Part shown: one piece after another, positions 5,979 through 9,788 of the stretch
Layout: the number at the start of each line of letters is the position of its first letter
How positions within the stretch are numbered: position 1 is the first letter of the stretch
Program-made: the position numbers and the translations under genes
Origin: Candidatus Marinamargulisbacteria bacterium SCGC AAA071-K20
GTDB taxonomy: Bacteria > Margulisbacteria > Marinamargulisbacteria > GCA-2716485 > AAA071-K20
Assembly (NCBI GenBank): GCA_003265975.1
Contig: QFBU01000046.1
Location: forward strand, 1 to 9,788
DNA: 9,788 nucleotides
Direction of reading: 5' to 3'
Notes under the pieces: generated by a model
Told to the model about the DNA's origin: nothing
What the model saw: only the letters and a program-made list of their open reading frames with translations
The model's database searches: none

Positions 5979-6108
5979 TCAAAGGTATCCTAAATTGCCA
6001 CATGCACTCCTAAGCAAAAGCTTAACTACACCGCTGCGTTTCACTTCGCTCCTTGGTAGTCTGCACTTTTCCTTAGAAGCGCCTGTGACTATTTAGGCTG
6101 CCTTTGAT
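5979..6108. repeat. Long imperfect hairpin (H2) directly after the tRNA, same family as H1
   Basis: Bases 5979-6020 pair with 6066-6107 (pairing sum 12086) with seven mismatches and one T-G wobble (5986/6100). A further 4 bp (CTAC 6026-6029 with GTAG 6056-6059) form the inner stem, and the loop region holds GCG...CGC. The ends are ATCAAAGG and CCTTTGAT, and the first A is the tRNA's own 3' base. The core GCCACATGCA (5997-6006) and GCCTGTG (6081-6087) are identical to those of H1, with the same T-C mismatch (6003/6083). No flanking target-site duplication is visible. Confidence 0.75.
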
Positions 6109-6303
6109 CAGGTTGAATATCCTTGTTTAGAAACAGCGTTTTTTTTTTTTTTTGCTTTTTTTTTTGGAATTTAGTTCGTTCGCTCCTTTTAGTCGCATTA
6201 CTTTTGATTTTTTTTGTTGGTTTTTATGTGGATTTGGTTTGTTTTTCTTTTCTTATTTTTGATGGTGCTTTAGTATGAGGGTTGATTGTTTTAATTATAT
6301 TTT
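6109..6303 (+). other. T-rich non-coding stretch with T15 and T10 runs
   Basis: This gene-free stretch between hairpin H2 and the UPF0182 gene is dominated by T and G. It holds a run of 15 T (6139-6153), then GC, then 10 T (6156-6165), and several T5-T8 runs. TTCGCTCCTT at 6179-6188 repeats a segment inside the H2 loop (6045-6054). Possible -10 boxes for the next gene are TAGTAT (6271-6276) and TATATT (6296-6301), but neither has a good -35, so I do not call a promoter. I see no ORF on either strand. Confidence 0.6.
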
Positions 6304-6304
6304 T

Positions 6305-6309
6305 AGGAG
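6305..6309 (+). promoter_or_regulatory. Strong Shine-Dalgarno site of the UPF0182 gene
   Basis: AGGAG with 6 bases to ATG 6316. It is one of the few clear ribosome binding sites in the window and fixes the start. Confidence 0.8.
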
Positions 6310-6315
6310 CCTTTT

Positions 6316-9063
6316 ATGAATTCTCGTTTTAAACTTGCTACTGGTATTTTTGGGGTTTTGTTTTTAGTCTTTTTTTTAGTGACTAACTTTTATCCTGACT
6401 ATCTTTGGTTTTCTTCTTTTGGATTTGATGAGCTTTGGCTATTTACTGTTAAATCTAAAGTGTTTGTTTTTATTGGTGCTTTTGCTTTAGCTCTTTCTTG
6501 GTTTAGTCTCAATCTTGCTATTGCAAATCGTAATTCTAATGCTATCTCTGAAGTGTCTAATCTTGAATTTAATACCCCTTTTTCTTTCGTAAATACTTTT
6601 TTAAGCCAAGTTCGAGACAAATCACGTCAAAATACTCAACTTGATCCTGGGTCCAGTACTTATAAAATTTTACTTCGTCTAGGTGCCGTCGTCTTGTCTT
6701 TGTTTTTTGCACTTGTTGCTCGGTCTTGGTGGTTAGAGATTTTTCACTACTTAAACCAAGTTGATTTTGGCGTTGCTGATCCTATCTTTAATAAAGATAT
6801 ATCTTTTTATATATTTTCTGTTCCATTCTTTCAACACGTTCAGGGATGGATCTTTACATTGATGCTTTTTTCGTTTGGTTTTACAGCTTGGATCTATTTT
6901 TCTCGTAATATTCTACTTATTATTTTTAGTAAAGTGTCTCATGGTGTCCTTATTAAACGGCATCTTTTAGTATTGCTTGCCTTACTTACTGCAGCCTATG
7001 GAGTTGGGACATGGTTTGACCTCTATGACCTATTAACTGTCTCTCGAAGTGTTGTTTTTGTAGGGACTGGTTTTACGGATCATACCTTTTTAATTCCTGC
7101 TATGAAAATACTTACAGGTCTTATTTTAGTTGAAAGTGTTTTTTTTCTGATTTGGGCGTTTAGTTCTTGGTACAAAGGCCCTATTGCTGTGTTCTTATTA
7201 TTGTTTTTAGTTCAGTTATTTGGCCTAAAACTTATTCCAAATATGGTTCAAAGTTATTTAGTTGCGCCAAACGAAATGGAACGAGAACGTCAGTACATTG
7301 AGCATAATATTAACTTTACTCGCCTAGGTTATAACTTAACAAACGTAAATGAAAAACAGTTTCCTGCTAACGATAATTTAAATTTAGAAAGTATGAAAAA
7401 AAATGATGCTACGCTCAGAAACGTCAGGCTTTGGAATCAAGGACCTATAAAACAAACGTTTAGTCAGTTACAAGAAATTAGACTTTATTATGAATTTGTA
7501 AATATTGATGTAGATCGTTATATGATTAATGGGAATCTTCAGCAGGTTATGTTGTCTCCACGTGAGCTTGATATTAATCAACTCTCTAAAAAAACATGGA
7601 TAAATACCCATCTCTCTTTTACTCACGGTTATGGGGTGTGTATGAGTCCTGTAAACGAAGTTACACCAGAAGGACTTCCCAATTTTTATATGTACGATCT
7701 TCCTCCAAAATCTAATATCGACTTAGAGATTACTCGCCCAGAAATTTACTTTGGTGAAAAGACCACAGACTATGTTGTTGTTAATACAAAGCATAACGAA
7801 TTTGACTACCCTAAAGGTGACAAAAATGTCTATGCTAACTATCAAGGAAAAGGTGGTATTAAATTAGACTCACTCTTGAAACGTTTTGTTTATTCTTTAA
7901 AGCTTTCTGACTTTAAAATTCTACTGTCTTCTCTAATAAAACCTGATAGTAGGTTAGTTTATGATCGCCAAATTAAGCAGATGGTTAGAAAAATAGCTCC
8001 GTTTTTATTGTATGACAATGATCCTTATTTAGTGGTTACAAAATCTGGAAGAATGGTATGGATGCAAGATGCTTATACCTTTTCGTCTGAATTGCCATAT
8101 TCGGAGCCTGATCCTTATTACAATAAAATTAACTACATTAGAAACACTGTGAAAATAACTATAGATGCGTATGACGGTACAACAAACTTTTATGTCGTAG
8201 ACCAAAAGGATCCGATTATTGCTACTTATACAAAAGTATTTCCAGGTTTATTTAAGCCTTTTTCAAAAATGCCGACTGACTTACAAGAACATATTAGATA
8301 CCCAAAAGATTTATTTACACTCCAAGCAAGAATGTATAGTGCCTATCACATGTCAGATTCACAAGTTTTTTATAATAGAGAAGATTTGTGGGAAATCCCT
8401 CGTGAGAAGAAGGAAAATGATGAGTTAGAAGAGATGAAAGCGTACTATATGGTATTGAAACTTCCAGAAGAAGATAAAGAAACATTTAATATCATGCTTC
8501 CGTTTACCCCAACTAACAAAAATAATATGATTGGTTGGTTAAGCGCTAAATGTGATTTAGATAATTATGGTGAGCTTCAAGTCTATAAATTACCTAAAGA
8601 ACGAACGATATATGGTCCACTTCAAGTTGAATCACGAATAGATCAAAATACTCAGATTTCTCAAAAACTAACACTTTGGGGACAAGTTGGGTCTCGTGTT
8701 ATTAGAGGGAATTTAATGGTTGTTCCAATTGAAGAGTCTTTAATTTACGTAGAGCCAATTTACTTGCAAGCCACACAAAGTAAGTTTCCTGAATTGAAAC
8801 GGGTTATTTTTTCTTACAAAGATAAAATTGTAATGGCAGAAAATTTAAATAAAGCTATTTCAGTTTCCTTCGATGGCGATTATTTTCCGGAAGACACCAA
8901 TTCAGAACCACGAAAGCAAATTGTAGGTGCCCCAGAAAGTTCAGTTCCAAATTTGATTAGAACGTTTAATGAGTTTAAGGCCTCTGCTAAATCTTTAAAT
9001 TGGATACAGTTTGGTCAAAAACTAAATGAATTGGATTCGTTGATTAATAATCTTAAAGAATAG
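6316..9063 (+). CDS. UPF0182 family integral membrane protein
   Basis: A full-length UPF0182 (COG1615) protein of 915 residues; the molecular function of the family is unknown. The N-terminal third holds about seven transmembrane helices (roughly 8-25, 48-70, 120-138, 175-196, 213-233, 258-280, 288-306), and the remaining 600 residues form a large domain, probably outside the cytoplasm. Family signatures are present: YLWFSSFGF (29-37), KDISFYIFSVPFF (160-172), APNEMERERQYIEHNI (317-332) with TRLGYNL, and later DPYLVV, WMQDAYTFSSELPYS, NYIRNTVKITIDAYDGTTNF, FPGLFKPFSKMP, HIRYPKDLF and QVFYNREDLWEIP. Length and motif order match the family with no break. The codons of the first 200 or so residues strongly prefer T in the third position (CTT, TCT, GTT, CGT), more than later parts. 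It has its own leader and is probably a single-gene transcript. Confidence 0.95.
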   Translation: MNSRFKLATGIFGVLFLVFFLVTNFYPDYLWFSSFGFDELWLFTVKSKVFVFIGAFALALSWFSLNLAIANRNSNAISEVSNLEFNTPFSFVNTFLSQVRDKSRQNTQLDPGSSTYKILLRLGAVVLSLFFALVARSWWLEIFHYLNQVDFGVADPIFNKDISFYIFSVPFFQHVQGWIFTLMLFSFGFTAWIYFSRNILLIIFSKVSHGVLIKRHLLVLLALLTAAYGVGTWFDLYDLLTVSRSVVFVGTGFTDHTFLIPAMKILTGLILVESVFFLIWAFSSWYKGPIAVFLLLFLVQLFGLKLIPNMVQSYLVAPNEMERERQYIEHNINFTRLGYNLTNVNEKQFPANDNLNLESMKKNDATLRNVRLWNQGPIKQTFSQLQEIRLYYEFVNIDVDRYMINGNLQQVMLSPRELDINQLSKKTWINTHLSFTHGYGVCMSPVNEVTPEGLPNFYMYDLPPKSNIDLEITRPEIYFGEKTTDYVVVNTKHNEFDYPKGDKNVYANYQGKGGIKLDSLLKRFVYSLKLSDFKILLSSLIKPDSRLVYDRQIKQMVRKIAPFLLYDNDPYLVVTKSGRMVWMQDAYTFSSELPYSEPDPYYNKINYIRNTVKITIDAYDGTTNFYVVDQKDPIIATYTKVFPGLFKPFSKMPTDLQEHIRYPKDLFTLQARMYSAYHMSDSQVFYNREDLWEIPREKKENDELEEMKAYYMVLKLPEEDKETFNIMLPFTPTNKNNMIGWLSAKCDLDNYGELQVYKLPKERTIYGPLQVESRIDQNTQISQKLTLWGQVGSRVIRGNLMVVPIEESLIYVEPIYLQATQSKFPELKRVIFSYKDKIVMAENLNKAISVSFDGDYFPEDTNSEPRKQIVGAPESSVPNLIRTFNEFKASAKSLNWIQFGQKLNELDSLINNLKE

Positions 9064-9068
9064 CTTGC

Positions 9069-9097
9069 TTCACAAAGTGTGCCGTTTTATATAGAAT
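9069..9097 (+). promoter_or_regulatory. Promoter of the fmdB-type gene, probably leaderless
   Basis: TTCACA (9069-9074) and TAGAAT (9092-9097) are separated by 17 bases, the ideal spacing. The start site would fall at about 9104-9107, on or next to the ATG at 9107, and no Shine-Dalgarno site precedes that ATG. The string ATATAGAAT recurs in front of the thiolase gene. Confidence 0.6.
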
Positions 9098-9106
9098 ACT
9101 TAGCCT

Positions 9107-9316
9107 ATGCCTAGATACGACTATAAATGTAGCGACTGTGAACATGTTTTTGAAGCGGCGCAGTCAATAAAAGATGAACCCCTTAGAATTTGTCCTGAAT
9201 GTAAGGGGCCTATTCGTCGTTTAATTAGCAAAAATGTTGGAATTGCATTCAAGGGTGGGGGCTTTTACGTAACGGATGCAAAAGACGGATCTAAGCCTGC
9301 AGAGTCTTCAAAATAA
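9107..9316 (+). CDS. FmdB family zinc ribbon protein
   Basis: A 69-residue protein of the FmdB/CxxC_CXXC_SSSS type, a small cytoplasmic zinc ribbon thought to regulate genes or assist complexes; its precise role is unclear. It starts MPRYDYKC and has two CxxC pairs, Cys8/Cys11 and Cys29/Cys32, which together would bind one zinc ion. A GGGFYVTD segment follows (50-57), typical of the family, and then a short polar tail. Length is usual. The ATG is supported by the conserved N-terminus although there is no ribosome site; a promoter abuts it. It lies 43 bases after the UPF0182 gene. Confidence 0.92.
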   Translation: MPRYDYKCSDCEHVFEAAQSIKDEPLRICPECKGPIRRLISKNVGIAFKGGGFYVTDAKDGSKPAESSK

Positions 9317-9329
9317 TAAAATTTGGAAA

Positions 9330-9488
9330 TTAGTTACAGCTAATGGAAAGATTTACCGTTTTTACAAAGAACTCAAGTACTATATTAATAGACGATGGAC
9401 TGCGTAATGTGTCCTTCTCTAGATCAGGAATTAAACTTTCCTGCGTACTGTTTTGGTCTATTGGTTGAAAATCATTTAATTCATTCAT
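9330..9488 (-). CDS. Possible 52-residue minus-strand ORF
   Basis: Reading the minus strand from ATG at 9488-9486 gives 52 codons to TAA at 9332-9330. It begins MNELNDFQPIDQN and ends SINIVLEFFVKTVNLSISCN. AAAGGGG stands 7 bases before the ATG and could be a ribosome site. The composition (acidic and polar N-terminus, hydrophobic strand-like C-terminus) looks protein-like. The INIVLEFFVKTVNLSI part faintly resembles the start of a SpoA/FliN-type domain, but this is too weak to name it; it could be a truncated remnant. It faces the fmdB-type gene tail to tail and is divergent from the thiolase gene. Confidence 0.3.
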   Translation of the reverse strand: MNELNDFQPIDQNSTQESLIPDLEKDTLRSPSSINIVLEFFVKTVNLSISCN

Positions 9489-9660
9489 TATTTAGCCCCT
9501 TTGCTAGCTGTAATTACAGTAATACCCCGTTTGTTTGATTTATAAACATTATTGTTTTTAAATAAGCTCCATCTGACACTCAACTAGATATGCCACATTT
9601 TCTGAGGTAGAATAGGATTATTCCGAATATAGAATTTATTGTAAGAAAGTTGAGGCCAAT
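9489..9660 (+). promoter_or_regulatory. Leader region of the thiolase gene
   Basis: This AT-rich stretch upstream of the thiolase carries TAGAAT (9630-9635), within ATATAGAAT as at the fmdB-type promoter, and GAGG (9652-9655) five bases before the ATG. A start site near 9642 would give a leader of about 18 bases. I see no acceptable -35 at 16-18 bases, so the promoter call is tentative. The rest of the stretch shows no known regulatory element. Confidence 0.4.
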
Positions 9661-9788
9661 ATGTCAGAAAGAATAGCCATCGTAGATGGTATCCGAACTC
9701 CGTTTAGTAAAGCTGGTGGTGCTCTTAAAGACTATAGCGCCGATCAGTTAGGTACAATGTGTTTAAGCGAATTAATGATTCAAAGTCC
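9661..9788 (+). CDS. Acetyl-CoA acyltransferase (FadA/FadI-type thiolase), N-terminal part, cut by window end
   Basis: Forty-two residues are visible. The start, SERIAIVDGIRTPFSKAGGA, followed by LKDYSADQLG, is the classic N-terminus of thiolases; the IVDGIRTPF strand and loop and the SADQLG helix fit the beta-oxidation type (FadI/FadA) better than the biosynthetic acetoacetyl-CoA type. These enzymes split 3-ketoacyl-CoA with CoA in fatty acid breakdown. The active-site Cys and His lie outside the window. The ATG has GAGG five bases upstream. Thiolase family membership is secure; the subtype is a preference. Confidence 0.88.
   Translation, partial: MSERIAIVDGIRTPFSKAGGALKDYSADQLGTMCLSELMIQS

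Noticed and set aside
511..6108. The hairpins as integron attC sites
   Set aside because: The ends lack the RYYYAAC and GTTRRRY core sites and no integrase is visible.
8219..8428. Second + strand ORF inside the UPF0182 gene
   Set aside because: It lies over strongly conserved UPF0182 motifs in another frame and does not look like protein.

Overview
The window looks like chromosomal DNA of an AT-rich, Gram-negative-type (diderm) bacterium. The outer membrane is inferred from an LptC-like lipopolysaccharide-export protein and a WbbL-like glycosyltransferase. I cannot name the phylum. The UPF0182 membrane protein is best known from Cyanobacteria, Actinobacteria and some Firmicutes, so its presence next to LPS genes points away from ordinary Proteobacteria and perhaps to a less-sampled lineage; that is inference. 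Nearly all genes are on the + strand.

Layout: (1) 1-509 is the 3' part of a thioredoxin-reductase-like flavoprotein; the window opens inside what appears to be the second Cys codon of its CxxC redox motif. (2) 511-614 is a long imperfect hairpin that starts one base after that stop codon, followed by a T-rich tract. (3) 644-1643 holds one or two unrecognised genes with only TTG starts and signs of a frameshift near 1304. (4) 1644-1744 is a gap with a 12-bp tandem repeat and a TATAAT box almost touching the next start. (5) 1745-5857 is a tight run of six genes, several overlapping: purQ, a double-length purS-like gene, a family 2 glycosyltransferase, a secreted TPR protein, lptC-like, and an RsuA/RluB-type pseudouridine synthase. 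They combine purine synthesis, envelope polysaccharide synthesis and export, and ribosome modification. (6) 5902-5978 is a CAT-anticodon tRNA with encoded CCA, directly followed by a second long hairpin (5979-6108) and a strongly T-rich gap with T15 and T10 runs. (7) 6316-9063 encodes a full-length UPF0182 protein, followed by a small FmdB-type zinc ribbon gene (9107-9316). (8) 9317-9660 contains a possible 52-residue minus-strand ORF and the leader of a FadA/FadI-type thiolase, which starts at 9661 and runs off the end.

The strongest unexplained signal is the pair of long hairpins. They lie 5.5 kb apart, each immediately after the 3' end of a gene, and share an identical 10-nt left-arm core and a nearly identical right-arm core, including the same T-C mismatch, inside otherwise different stems. 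They look like two members of a structured repeat family. Second-tier observations are two probable leaderless promoters (purQ, fmdB), the two-domain PurS-like protein, the frameshifted hypothetical locus, and a thioredoxin reductase without the usual NADPH-binding signature. I did not find a clearly new multi-gene system.
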